64,000 nt of DNA from Yoonia sp. G8-12 (GTDB lineage: Bacteria; Pseudomonadota; Alphaproteobacteria; Rhodobacterales; Rhodobacteraceae). The position numbers and the translations under genes were made by a program. A model generated the notes under the pieces. It saw only the letters and a program-made list of their open reading frames with translations. It made no database searches and had not been told where the DNA came from. Where the stretch lies: NCBI RefSeq assembly GCF_038443675.1, contig NZ_CP151762.1:3038001-3102000 (forward strand), in the 5' to 3' direction. Shown in pieces: positions 9,302 through 17,264 of this stretch; the first letter of the stretch is position 1, and each line of letters begins with the position of its first letter.

Positions 9302-9664
9302 TTATCGCAGGCGGAAGGACGCAGAATCGCCCGCGCCCTGATCGACGGTAAAGCGCAGGCGATCATCGCCGCGTGCTTCGACCAATTGACAGTTATAGGG
9401 GATAGGATCACCGCCCCAGCTGAGCTCCCGGCAGAAATAGCCATCTTCCCATGTCCAGTTACCGACGATGTCCCACCCGATGGCCGATCCGTCGATTTGC
9501 CCGTTAGGTGACACGCTGAGGCTGACCCCGTAGAAGAAATTGCTAAGTTCACGTCCTTCGACAAGGGACACGAAAGTTGCTTGGTCTTTGACGGGTACAT
9601 AGCTGTCGGCCACGGCGGGCGCCGCGGCAGTTGCCAACACCAAAGATAAGATCACAGATTTCAT
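9302..9664 (-). CDS. Small secreted protein of unknown function
   Basis: A 120-residue protein with a clear Sec signal peptide (MKSVILSLVLATAAAPAVA) and a mature region of about 100 residues. The mature part is rich in aromatic residues, 'FFYGVSLSVSPNGQIDG' and 'NWTWEDGYFCRELSWGG', with two cysteines that could form a disulfide. The start at 9664 is supported by a GGAGGG ribosome site. Similar small exported proteins occur in Rhodobacteraceae, sometimes mislabelled as dihydrodipicolinate reductase; there is no resemblance to the DapB encoded at 11724-12533. Function unknown. Confidence 0.75.
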   Translation of the reverse strand: MKSVILSLVLATAAAPAVADSYVPVKDQATFVSLVEGRELSNFFYGVSLSVSPNGQIDGSAIGWDIVGNWTWEDGYFCRELSWGGDPIPYNCQLVEARGDDRLRFTVDQGAGDSASFRLR

Positions 9665-10076
9665 CAGGCCCTCCACTTTTTGTAGAACATCTTTTATACG
9701 TGGCACCGTGCGATTTGGTTCACTTTGAGGTGTGGGCGACGGACCGTATGGGCAGAGCGGACCTTCGTACGGAGTGCAGCGAATGGTTGCTGTGAGCCCA
9801 TAGCTCCTGATTGCTGTGTCGCAGCGAACGTGCGCTATCGCGATAACGCCAAAAACCATCAACAACAGGTTTAATTTTGAACGACGTTCACATCAACGTC
9901 AAAACAGAAGATTATTCAGCGTTCCAAAAACGAGGGTTCTTGGTGCGTGCTGGAAAGGTCAACTTTGTAGAGCAAGTGACCTTGTCAGGTCCATTGCATC
10001 CTCGAAATACCAAAGGTAGCGTTTTCCACTAAGCGTATGAACTGTGGCGCATTGTTATCAAGAAGGTGAATATCTA
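9665..10076. other. Intergenic region, lower GC
   Basis: 412 bases between two divergently transcribed secreted-protein genes. It carries the GGAGGG ribosome site for the minus-strand gene at its left edge and the 'agaaggtgaa' ribosome site for the plus-strand gene at its right edge. Bases from about 9840 onward are clearly richer in A and T than the flanking housekeeping genes. No convincing gene, repeat or terminator was seen. Confidence 0.4.
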
Positions 10077-11099
10077 ATGAGATTGCATTTCTTACTCATA
10101 GCCGCAGCGTGTTCAATATTTTTGGCCATACCCGGACACGCTGAAATTCGTTCGATCTCTGGTTCGGATGTTCCGGAGTTTACGGTAGCCGTAGAAAGCT
10201 GGTTAAATGGCGATGATTTAGAAGCACTGGAGGCATTGGCTGCGTTGTCGCGTGATGGAAATCCTGCAGCGCAGATTCTGTTGGCTGGCATCGCTACGAG
10301 AGGACACTTTCATACCCACGTTACGTCGCAACTAGAGCGCACTGAGCGCGTCGCACTACTTCGTGTACCCGGAGGGCTGTCAGGGAAGTCTTGGCTGACG
10401 ATAGCAGAGAATACCGAACCGTTGGCGACGGCGTTACTTCAAGTCACCAGAATAGGGGAGAAAGCCGCAGCAATTTCGGCACTCATTAGTTTTGGCGAAA
10501 CCGGCGAGGCATTGCTTGCCGCTCAGTCTATGCTGTATCAAGGTGAAGCGACTGCATTAATCGAAGTGCTCCAAGGCATGGATGCGGAGCTAACGCCGGA
10601 GGCTGATGTCCTGTTGCTTTGGGCTCTTTTCCAGTCAGAAAGTGAAGATTCAGGCCGGTATGTTGGTTCGGCGCGCATCGCATCAAGAGTTTTTGGGAAT
10701 GACAGCCTGGAGCTTTCGGAAATGGCATGGGTAGCTCCAACGCCAGTCGAAATTCTCGAAGACACCGAACGCCGCAACGATGTCATTCGATTAAGCGATC
10801 AAGTTATCTCATGGACACCATTGAACCGATATTGTGATCAACACTGCCCATCAAGCGCCGGATCATGCAAAGCCGTGGGCGCAAGCCTGCTTTCAGCGGT
10901 AGGCCCGTTCGCCATGCGGAGCCCGCGTATGAGTATTATCAGCAATGAAAGATATTGGAATAGTTCCCGTGCTGAAGCGGATCTTGCCCGCAACATTGTT
11001 GATCTGAGCCGATATCAAGAAGACACTTTTGATTCCGTCGATGCATGCTTCATGGACGCCATGAGCGAGATGCAGGCTGAACACGGTTACCGCCAATAG
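10077..11099 (+). CDS. Secreted protein of unknown function
   Basis: A 340-residue protein with a signal peptide (MRLHFLLIAAACSIFLAIPGHA). The N-terminal third has alpha-helical alanine/leucine-rich repeats resembling Sel1/TPR units, for instance 'SWLNGDDLEALEALAALSRDG' with 'PAAQILLAGIATRG'. The C-terminal part has a cysteine cluster 'YCDQHCPSSAGSC' and a late Cys that may form disulfides. Base composition is visibly more AT-rich than the neighbours, so recent acquisition is possible. Start at 10077 was chosen for its ribosome site and because the signal peptide begins there. It is not a family I recognise. Confidence 0.7.
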   Translation: MRLHFLLIAAACSIFLAIPGHAEIRSISGSDVPEFTVAVESWLNGDDLEALEALAALSRDGNPAAQILLAGIATRGHFHTHVTSQLERTERVALLRVPGGLSGKSWLTIAENTEPLATALLQVTRIGEKAAAISALISFGETGEALLAAQSMLYQGEATALIEVLQGMDAELTPEADVLLLWALFQSESEDSGRYVGSARIASRVFGNDSLELSEMAWVAPTPVEILEDTERRNDVIRLSDQVISWTPLNRYCDQHCPSSAGSCKAVGASLLSAVGPFAMRSPRMSIISNERYWNSSRAEADLARNIVDLSRYQEDTFDSVDACFMDAMSEMQAEHGYRQ

Positions 11100-11249
11100 C
11101 TGCCTGAAAACCATATCTTGTCGTTTTCGACGACAGCATCCAAAGATAGCTCTGCCGCGGTCCAGTACTGTTCCAAAAACAACCGTTATTTGTACAGCTC
11201 GCCAAACCGGCCCATGGTGCGCCTGCCGCGAAGGTCGGCCGGCGCCGCC

Positions 11250-11699
11250 TTACCTCTCTTCTATTGCCGTGATCATATCCACGCGGGTGGCGTGGCGGCC
11301 GCCTTCGAAATCGGCGTTCAAAAAGGCGTCAACGATATCAAGTGCGAGTGCGTCTCCGATGACGCGCGCGCCCAGTGACAGCAAGTTGGCGTCGTTGTGC
11401 TGCCGGATCATGCGCGCAGAGAATGCGTCGGAACACACGCCGCAGCGCACGCCTTTGACCTTGTTGGCGGCCATCATGATGCCTTGGCCGGTGCCGCACA
11501 GGATAATCCCCAGCGCGCAGTCGCTAGAGGCCACGCGCCGTGCGGCAGCCTCGCCGTGTTGCGGATAAGGCGTGCTTTCGGGGGTAGTCGGGCCAATATC
11601 GACGACCTCCCATCCCTGCGCCTTGATATGGTCGGCGATGGTCTGGCGCATGCCTATGGCAGCGTGATCAGAGGAAAGCACAATGCGTTTGTTGGTCAT
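11250..11699 (-). CDS. rpiB: Ribose-5-phosphate isomerase B
   Basis: A 149-residue RpiB/LacAB-family isomerase interconverting ribose 5-phosphate and ribulose 5-phosphate in the pentose phosphate pathway. It has the N-terminal 'VLSSDHAA' (substrate Asp-His), the catalytic-cysteine loop 'IILCGTGQGIMMAANKV', and 'ARMIRQHNDANLLSLGARVIG'. Length matches the family. It is 24 bases downstream of dapB on the same strand and is probably co-transcribed with it. Related enzymes act on allose or galactose phosphates, but the cysteine-loop form fits ribose. Confidence 0.92.
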   Translation of the reverse strand: MTNKRIVLSSDHAAIGMRQTIADHIKAQGWEVVDIGPTTPESTPYPQHGEAAARRVASSDCALGIILCGTGQGIMMAANKVKGVRCGVCSDAFSARMIRQHNDANLLSLGARVIGDALALDIVDAFLNADFEGGRHATRVDMITAIEER

Positions 11700-11723
11700 G
11701 GAAGATTTGCCTTTTGCTGTCGG

Positions 11724-12533
11724 TTAGATGCCCAGAACGTCCATCATGTCATATTCGCCGGGGGCTTTGTCTTGGCCCCAAAGGGCCGCTTTCAGTGCGC
11801 CACGGGCAAAAATCGCGCGGTCTGTCGCGATGTGCCGCAGCACGATCCGTTCGCCAGCGGCGGCAAACAGCACGTCATGCTCGCCCACGATATCGCCGCC
11901 ACGAATGGCGCTAAAGCCGATGTCGCCGCGTTGCCGCGCACCTGTGATCCCGTCGCGCCCGCTGTCGCGGACGTCGCTCAGCGTAACACCGCGCCCCTCA
12001 GCGGCAGCCTCGCCCAGCATGAGGGCCGTGCCAGAGGGGGCGTCGACCTTTTGATTGTGGTGCGCTTCGATGATTTCGATGTCAAAATCTTCGTCGAGTG
12101 CGGCTGCGACCTTTTTGGTCAATTGCACCAGAAGGTTCACACCCAATGACATGTTCCCTGCCCGCACGATAACCGCATGGCGGGAGGCCGCGTTGATTGC
12201 TTTCAGATCGTCCTCGGACAACCCTGTCGTGCCGATCACATGGACCGCGCGCGCCTGTGCCGCCAGACCTGCAAAGCCGACGGTGGCGGCGGGGGCTGTG
12301 AAATCAATGACAGCTTGGGCCTTGGCGAACACCTCGACCGCATCGTCCGTGACGGCAACGCCCACAGGCTGGCCGCCGGTGGCGGTGCCGATGTCCTGAC
12401 CGATCCAGTCATGGCCGGGCCGCTCCAACACGCCGACAAGGCGGCATTTGTCCGAGGCCAGCACTGTTTTGATCAACATTTGGCCCATACGGCCCGATGC
12501 GCCTGTGATCACGATGCCTGGAGTGTCTGTCAT
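11724..12533 (-). CDS. dapB: 4-hydroxy-tetrahydrodipicolinate reductase
   Basis: DapB, 269 residues, the NAD(P)H-dependent reductase of the diaminopimelate and lysine pathway. The N-terminal nucleotide-binding loop 'ITGASGRMGQM' and the active-site stretch 'EAHHNQKVDAPSGTAL' (His-His, Lys, PSGT) are intact, as is the 'GTTGLSEDDL' segment. The ATG at 12533 fits homologues, which start just before the glycine loop. It is divergent from rbfA, an arrangement common in Rhodobacteraceae, and followed by rpiB. Confidence 0.95.
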   Translation of the reverse strand: MTDTPGIVITGASGRMGQMLIKTVLASDKCRLVGVLERPGHDWIGQDIGTATGGQPVGVAVTDDAVEVFAKAQAVIDFTAPAATVGFAGLAAQARAVHVIGTTGLSEDDLKAINAASRHAVIVRAGNMSLGVNLLVQLTKKVAAALDEDFDIEIIEAHHNQKVDAPSGTALMLGEAAAEGRGVTLSDVRDSGRDGITGARQRGDIGFSAIRGGDIVGEHDVLFAAAGERIVLRHIATDRAIFARGALKAALWGQDKAPGEYDMMDVLGI

Positions 12534-12630
12534 GGTACGTTTCCTTTATCCGTGCCCTGTCTTAGCGGCGGATTGCCATGGACGCAAAGGCTTGCTTGGC
12601 AATGGCGCGATCAAGGATTACATGAGGGCC

Positions 12631-13026
12631 ATGGCAAAGAATGCAAACAGAGACGGCAAGGCCCCCACGCAGCGCATGTTGCGCGTGGGCGAGGTGATCC
12701 GCCGCACACTATCCGAGGTCCTGCAACGTGGTGACGTGCATGACGATGAACTGGCGCGTATGTCCATTACGGTGGGCGAGGTGCGCATGACATCCGATCT
12801 GCGGATTGCGACCGCCTTTGTGTTGCCCCTTGGCGGGCAGGGCAAGGAAGAAGCGCTTGAGGCGCTGCGCCGCAACAAGCACGAAATCCGGCATTTGGTT
12901 GTTAAAGGGGGTACGATGAAATTCGCGCCCGAGCTGCGTTTTGAGATCGACGGCACCTTTGACCAGATTGACGCGACACGCGCGCTCTTGGCCGAGGATC
13001 ACGTGCGTCAGGATCTGGACGACTGA
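12631..13026 (+). CDS. rbfA: 30S ribosome-binding factor A
   Basis: RbfA, 131 residues, a KH-fold protein needed for late 16S rRNA 5'-end processing and 30S maturation. Conserved segments include 'QRMLRVGEVIRRTLSEVLQR', 'ITVGEVRMTSDLRIATAFV' and 'APELRFEIDGTFDQI'. Alphaproteobacterial RbfA proteins usually start with a MAKN-like sequence, so ATG 12631 is chosen; ATG 12622, three codons upstream, is an alternative with a slightly better-spaced AAGGA. The stop overlaps the next ATG (TGATG). Confidence 0.93.
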   Translation: MAKNANRDGKAPTQRMLRVGEVIRRTLSEVLQRGDVHDDELARMSITVGEVRMTSDLRIATAFVLPLGGQGKEEALEALRRNKHEIRHLVVKGGTMKFAPELRFEIDGTFDQIDATRALLAEDHVRQDLDD

Positions 13027-13742
13027 TGCGCTGGCTTGCTGTGGCGTTGCTCTTTTGGGCGCTGCCGGCAGCGGCGGTGACCTGCGAGGATGTCAGCTAT
13101 GCCGGCAACAGTTATACAGTCTGCACCGTGGATGCGGCGCAAGAGGACCTGCGGTTGTTTCACAAGGATGCCGATGGTGCCGTGATCGGCAGTTTTGGCG
13201 CGATTGAGGCCTTGCCCGACGTCGGCAGTCTTGCTTTTGCGATGAATGCAGGGATGTACCACGATGACCGCTCGCCTGTGGGTCATTATCTTGAGGGCGG
13301 TGTTGAGGTGATGCGGGTAATCCCGAATGCAGGCCCCGGCAATTTCGGTCTGCTGCCCAATGGGGTGCTTTGCATTACTGATACCACGGCGCAGGTTTTC
13401 GAGACCCTTACCTATGTCGCAAAGGCCCCCGCCTGTCGTGACGCCACGCAATCAGGCCCGATGTTGGTGATTGATGGCGCACTTCATCCGCGTTTTCTGC
13501 CTGATAGTACATCGCGCTTTATCCGGAATGGTGTCGGAACATCCGCCGATGGTACTCAAGCGGTTTTCGCGATTTCCAATACCAGCGTCACGTTTCACGA
13601 ATTTGGCAGCTTCTTCAAAGACTACCTCGCGCTGCCCAACGCCCTTTATTTCGACGGTAAAGTGTCGCGTCTCTATTCTCGTGCCCAAGGGCGCAGCGAT
13701 TTCGGGTTTCAATTGGGACCGATGGTTGCTGTGATCGAGTAG
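13026..13742 (+). CDS. Secreted phosphodiester glycosidase family (NAGPA/DUF2233) protein
   Basis: A 238-residue exported protein with signal peptide MRWLAVALLFWALPAAA. It matches the phosphodiester glycosidase (NAGPA-like, DUF2233) family: 'AFAMNAGMYHDDRSPVGHYL', 'NFGLLPNGVLCI', 'ATQSGPMLVIDG', 'RFIRNGVGTSADG' and a terminal 'LYFDGKVSRLYS'. Family members hydrolyse sugar-phosphodiester bonds, and bacterial ones are thought to act on cell-envelope glycans; the exact substrate is unknown. It overlaps rbfA by one base, so it is translationally coupled to an unrelated housekeeping gene. Confidence 0.82.
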   Translation: MRWLAVALLFWALPAAAVTCEDVSYAGNSYTVCTVDAAQEDLRLFHKDADGAVIGSFGAIEALPDVGSLAFAMNAGMYHDDRSPVGHYLEGGVEVMRVIPNAGPGNFGLLPNGVLCITDTTAQVFETLTYVAKAPACRDATQSGPMLVIDGALHPRFLPDSTSRFIRNGVGTSADGTQAVFAISNTSVTFHEFGSFFKDYLALPNALYFDGKVSRLYSRAQGRSDFGFQLGPMVAVIE

Positions 13743-13759
13743 TGTGAGTGTAACCCGCC

Positions 13760-14161
13760 TTACCAGTCGCACAGATCCATAACATATTGCAGGTTCGGGC
13801 TTTGCGGCAATGATCTGGCCTCATCCGCTGTGAACCAGCCCGCATCAAGCGCATCATCCGCCGCGATTGCTGTGCCGTTTTCATAGGTACAGACCACTAC
13901 CGCCAAAAGGTAGTGGAACAGCACGGCACCGTCCGCGTCGTGTGTGATGACATCGAGGTTGGTCAGGTAGCCCTGTGCCGTAGCTGTCACGCCGGTTTCT
14001 TCTGCCAATTCACGTACCGCTGCGTCGCGCGCCGTTTCCCCCAGTTCCACATGACCGCCCGGGAACCCCCACGTATTGGCGTTGGGTTCTTTCTTGCGCT
14101 GCACCAAAAGGAACCGACCTTCATGTCGAACAACAGCGATGGCGCCAAGTTTGGGGTGCAT
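13760..14161 (-). CDS. Nudix hydrolase
   Basis: A 133-residue Nudix hydrolase. The complete Nudix box GX5EX7REUXEEXGU is present as 'GHVELGETARDAAVRELAEETGV', split here as G-HVELG-E-TARDAAV-REL-A-EE-T-GV. The N-terminus 'KLGAIAVVRHEGRFLLVQRKK' resembles MutT-like or ADP-ribose pyrophosphatase-type members. The nucleotide substrate cannot be inferred. ATG 14161 overlaps the upstream esterase stop by one base (TGATG), so the two genes are coupled. Confidence 0.9.
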   Translation of the reverse strand: MHPKLGAIAVVRHEGRFLLVQRKKEPNANTWGFPGGHVELGETARDAAVRELAEETGVTATAQGYLTNLDVITHDADGAVLFHYLLAVVVCTYENGTAIAADDALDAGWFTADEARSLPQSPNLQYVMDLCDW

Positions 14162-14799
14162 CAAAGTCCTGCGATTTTTGCAGCCATGGCGTGGCCTAAC
14201 GTGATGTGATCCTGCGCATCTAAATGCAGCCCATCAACAGGGCTAGGCTTGATATGCATGCCCGCATCCAGAAACGGCAGCCCCCAGTGATCGGCCAGTT
14301 GTGCTATTGCAAAAGGCAGATCGCGGGCTTTCGTATTCGCACCCAAAAGCCCGTCACGAAACGTCCCTTGTTCAAGCACCAGCGCGGGGGCTACCAGCAG
14401 AATATCAAAACCCTTGTGCCGCAATTGGTACGGTTCGGAGCGGGCGATGCCCAAAAGTCCGGCAAGTCCGGCGACCACCTGATCCACGCTTGCGCCGTGA
14501 TGTGTCTTGAGGTCGTTGGTTCCCAGCATGATCACCAAAAGATCAATAGGGCCTTGGCTTTCCAGCGCGATCCGTAGACCGATCTGGCCATCCATATGGG
14601 GACCCATGACCGGGTCTGCCCTGCACGTCGTGCGTCCGGGCAACCCGTCTTCGATCAAAACCCACTCAGGGCCGAGGTCCGAGAGCATAACAGTAGGCCA
14701 GCGCGTATCAGCACCAAAACGCTGGAATTCGCCGGGGGCATGCGCAGGCGGCATGCCATAGGTGTTGCTGTCGCCGAATGTAAGAACGGTTTTTGTCAT
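14161..14799 (-). CDS. SGNH/GDSL-type esterase (arylesterase-like)
   Basis: A 212-residue cytoplasmic SGNH hydrolase. Block I 'VLTFGDSNTYG' carries the nucleophile Ser, block III 'LVIMLGTNDLK' the oxyanion Asn, and block V 'PVDGLHLDAQDH' the Asp-x-x-His. The order and spacing match small arylesterases of alphaproteobacteria. No signal peptide is seen after the chosen ATG at 14799; the frame extends upstream but that part overlaps the region in front of the divergent thioredoxin gene. Natural substrate unknown. Confidence 0.88.
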   Translation of the reverse strand: MTKTVLTFGDSNTYGMPPAHAPGEFQRFGADTRWPTVMLSDLGPEWVLIEDGLPGRTTCRADPVMGPHMDGQIGLRIALESQGPIDLLVIMLGTNDLKTHHGASVDQVVAGLAGLLGIARSEPYQLRHKGFDILLVAPALVLEQGTFRDGLLGANTKARDLPFAIAQLADHWGLPFLDAGMHIKPSPVDGLHLDAQDHITLGHAMAAKIAGL

Positions 14800-14908
14800 G
14801 CATCTACGGTAAGTGCGGGACGTGCGTTGGTAAAGCGGCATTGCCCCCTTGGACTTACGGCGAAGAGCGCACATATAGGGGGTAACATAATGTTGAAGGA
14901 GACAGGCC

Positions 14909-15826
14909 ATGCTGGAATTGGACGCAAATGCAAATGCGAATGCCCCTGCTGATCTGATCAAGGACGGAACGGACGCGAGCTTTGTCAAAGACGTGATTGA
15001 GGCGTCGCAGACAGTGCCGGTGATCGTGGATTTTTGGGCACCTTGGTGTGGTCCTTGCAAAACGCTTGGCCCTGCGATCGAAGCGGCGGTCACCAATGCG
15101 AAAGGCCGCGTCAAGCTGGTCAAGATCGACGTGGATGCGCACCAGGCCTATGCGGGCCAGTTGCAGGTGCAGTCGATCCCGACCGTCTATGCCTTTTACC
15201 AAGGAAAGCCGGTGGACGGGTTCCAAGGCGCTTTGCCGCCATCGGAAATCAATGCCTTTGTGGACAAGATCGCAGCCCTTGCCGGCGATCCCGAGGCAGA
15301 GGACCTTAGCGCCGCGATTGAGGCCGCCGAGCAGATGTTGCAGGAAGGGGCGGCTGCGGACGCTGCCGAGACTTTTGCCGCGATCCTGCAAGAAGAGCCG
15401 AACAATGCGCCCGCCTACGCAGGGCTTGTGCGGTCGTATCTGGCGTTGGACGATATTGATCAGGCCGAGGCCATCTTGAACGGTGCACCAGCCGAGATTT
15501 CTACCGATCCGCTGCTCGAGGCGGTCCACGCGCAGATCACACTGGCGCGCGAGGCGGCGAACGCTGGGCCTGTAGCGGAATTGCAGGCGGCTGTCGATGC
15601 GGATCCCGACAATCATCAGGCGCGGTTTGATCTGGCAACGGCACAGCATGCCAATGGTCAGGTTGAAGAGGCCGTGACTACTTTGCTTGAGTTGTTTCGC
15701 CGTGACCGCGAGTGGAATGACGGAGCCGCCAAGACCCAGCTTTTCAAGTTATTTGACGCGCATGATGCAAAAGATCCCATTGTGCTGAACGGGCGGCGCA
15801 AGCTTTCGTCAATGATATTTGCCTGA
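14909..15826 (+). CDS. cnoX: Thioredoxin-domain TPR co-chaperone (CnoX/YbbN family)
   Basis: A 305-residue protein with an N-terminal thioredoxin domain (about 20-130) bearing a real 'WCGPC' site, followed by TPR-like helices (about 135-300). This is the CnoX/YbbN architecture, which protects proteins from oxidative aggregation and hands them to chaperones. E. coli YbbN has a defective SQHC site, whereas this protein keeps the CGPC redox motif. A strong AAGGAG ribosome site precedes ATG 14909. The N-terminus has an Ala-Asn repeat (ANANANA) encoded by six-base DNA repeats. It is followed by the Lon-N and Trm112 genes in one operon. Confidence 0.88.
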   Translation: MLELDANANANAPADLIKDGTDASFVKDVIEASQTVPVIVDFWAPWCGPCKTLGPAIEAAVTNAKGRVKLVKIDVDAHQAYAGQLQVQSIPTVYAFYQGKPVDGFQGALPPSEINAFVDKIAALAGDPEAEDLSAAIEAAEQMLQEGAAADAAETFAAILQEEPNNAPAYAGLVRSYLALDDIDQAEAILNGAPAEISTDPLLEAVHAQITLAREAANAGPVAELQAAVDADPDNHQARFDLATAQHANGQVEEAVTTLLELFRRDREWNDGAAKTQLFKLFDAHDAKDPIVLNGRRKLSSMIFA

Positions 15827-15853
15827 ACACAGCTTTGGCCTAGGTTATTCGTT

Positions 15854-16495
15854 ATGACATCATCCAATGACCTACCAGACATCATCCCTGTGTTTCCGCT
15901 ACCGGGCGCGCTGCTTTTGCCGCGTGCGCGCTTGCCGCTGCACCTGTTTGAACCGCGCTATCTGGCGATGCTGGAGGATGTGCTGAAAACCCCAACGCGG
16001 TTGATCGGGATGGTCCAGCCTTATGACGCGCCGGGCAAAGATGGCAAACTGCACAGTATTGGCTGCTCTGGTCGTGTGACGGCGTTCTCTGAAACCGAGG
16101 ATGGGCGGTATATGATCACCATGTCCGGAATGTCACGTTTCCGCATTATTGAGGAAGTGGAAGGATTTACCCCATACCGCCGCTGCAAGGTGAGCTGGCA
16201 GGGGTTCGGCCGTGATCTTGGACCTGTCGAAAGAGATGACAGTTTCGACCGTGACGCCTTCATGGAGGCATTGGGCCGCTATCTGGTGGATCAGGGGCTG
16301 TCAACTGATTGGGAAAGCTTGGGCGAAGCAGAAGACGAGTTGTTGATTAATTCACTGTCGATGCTTTGTCCCTTTGCACCAGAGGACAAGCAGGCCCTGC
16401 TTGAGGCGCCATCCTTGACCACGCGGCGTGAAACGCTCATGACTTTGATCGAATTCGCTTTGCGTGGCGGATCCGGCGAAGAGGTGATGCAATGA
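15854..16495 (+). CDS. LON peptidase N-terminal substrate-binding domain protein
   Basis: A 213-residue stand-alone Lon N-domain protein without ATPase or protease parts. 'IPVFPLPGALLLPRARLPLHLFEPRY' is the family opening, followed by 'IGMVQPYDAP', 'GCSGRVTAFSETEDGRYMIT' and 'GMSRFRIIEE'. Such proteins are common beside a CnoX-like gene in alphaproteobacteria; their role is presumed to be substrate binding or adaptor function. It lies 27 bases after the thioredoxin gene and overlaps the Trm112 gene by four bases (ATGA). Confidence 0.9.
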   Translation: MTSSNDLPDIIPVFPLPGALLLPRARLPLHLFEPRYLAMLEDVLKTPTRLIGMVQPYDAPGKDGKLHSIGCSGRVTAFSETEDGRYMITMSGMSRFRIIEEVEGFTPYRRCKVSWQGFGRDLGPVERDDSFDRDAFMEALGRYLVDQGLSTDWESLGEAEDELLINSLSMLCPFAPEDKQALLEAPSLTTRRETLMTLIEFALRGGSGEEVMQ

Positions 16496-16674
16496 GTGGA
16501 ACAGCATTTGACCCCAAGATGCTTGAGGCGTTGGTGTGTCCTTTGACGCAAGAGACGCTGCGGTATGACGCAGAAAAGCAAGAGCTTGTTAGCAAAGCAG
16601 GCAAGGTTGCCTTCCCGATCCGCAATGGAATTCCGGTGATGCTGGTTGACGAAGCGCGTCCGCTCGAGACGTAG
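16492..16674 (+). CDS. Trm112 family protein
   Basis: A 60-residue Trm112-like protein. 'MLEALVCPLTQETLRYD' and 'ELVSKAGKVAFPIRNGIPVML' match the bacterial Trm112/YcaR family. The usual zinc-binding Cys pattern is reduced to a single Cys ('VCPLT'), as in many alphaproteobacterial members. Its eukaryotic relatives activate methyltransferases; bacterial members are less clear. It starts inside the Lon-domain gene (ATGA overlap) and closes this three-gene operon. Confidence 0.88.
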   Translation: MSGTAFDPKMLEALVCPLTQETLRYDAEKQELVSKAGKVAFPIRNGIPVMLVDEARPLET

Positions 16675-16822
16675 CCGGACGGTTGCTGCGCTGGGTTTCG
16701 TTGAGGTAAGTGAACCTAGATGATTTTTAGCTAGATTGCTGGTTCAAAAGGCCGGATTTACCGGATCTTTGAAACGGGTAAATTCAGTCTTGGACGTGCA
16801 TAATCTGATCGAGATGGGCGGC

Positions 16823-17023
16823 TTAGCTGCGCTGCGCGGCAGCGTGTTCTTCGGATTTATTTTGTTGCGGCGCATTTGACCAAAGCACACCGGCGACAAA
16901 GCCAGTCATACCACCCAGGATATATGCCAGTATTGCCAGCAACACACCTGCGCCCGAAAGCAAAGCCACAGCTGCCGCAATAATGCCAGATGCTATTCCG
17001 AGTATGATATACACAATGAACAT
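16823..17023 (-). CDS. Small two-span membrane protein of unknown function
   Basis: A 66-residue protein made almost entirely of two hydrophobic segments, 'IVYIILGIASGIIAAAVALL' and 'VLLAILAYILGGMTGFVAGVL', with a short polar tail. ATG 17023 has an AGGAAAGA ribosome site at good spacing; the longer in-frame reading upstream has no such support. It resembles small inner-membrane proteins found next to many Rhodobacteraceae genes, with no assigned role. Confidence 0.6.
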   Translation of the reverse strand: MFIVYIILGIASGIIAAAVALLSGAGVLLAILAYILGGMTGFVAGVLWSNAPQQNKSEEHAAAQRS

Positions 17024-17264
17024 CAGTGGCTCTTTCCTGCTTGGTCGATCTCTTGCTTCAGTTTCCACGAGCCTATGCACGCTTCGTGTCAAAACTTTGT
17101 TCGAATTCAAACCAGTTTGTACGGTAAATCCTAAGATACTCTTAACGCCACACTGCCCAATCATTGGACCGGGCGATTGAAGGCGCTGGATACAGGACGC
17201 AGGTTGGCATTGCCAAGCGAGCCTGAGCCGCTGGCCAATAAAGAGCAGAAATCAGCCGAAAGAC

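Noticed and set aside
9302..9664. Naming this small secreted protein dihydrodipicolinate reductase
   Set aside because: It has a signal peptide, is 120 residues long and shows none of the DapB motifs present in the real dapB at 11724-12533.
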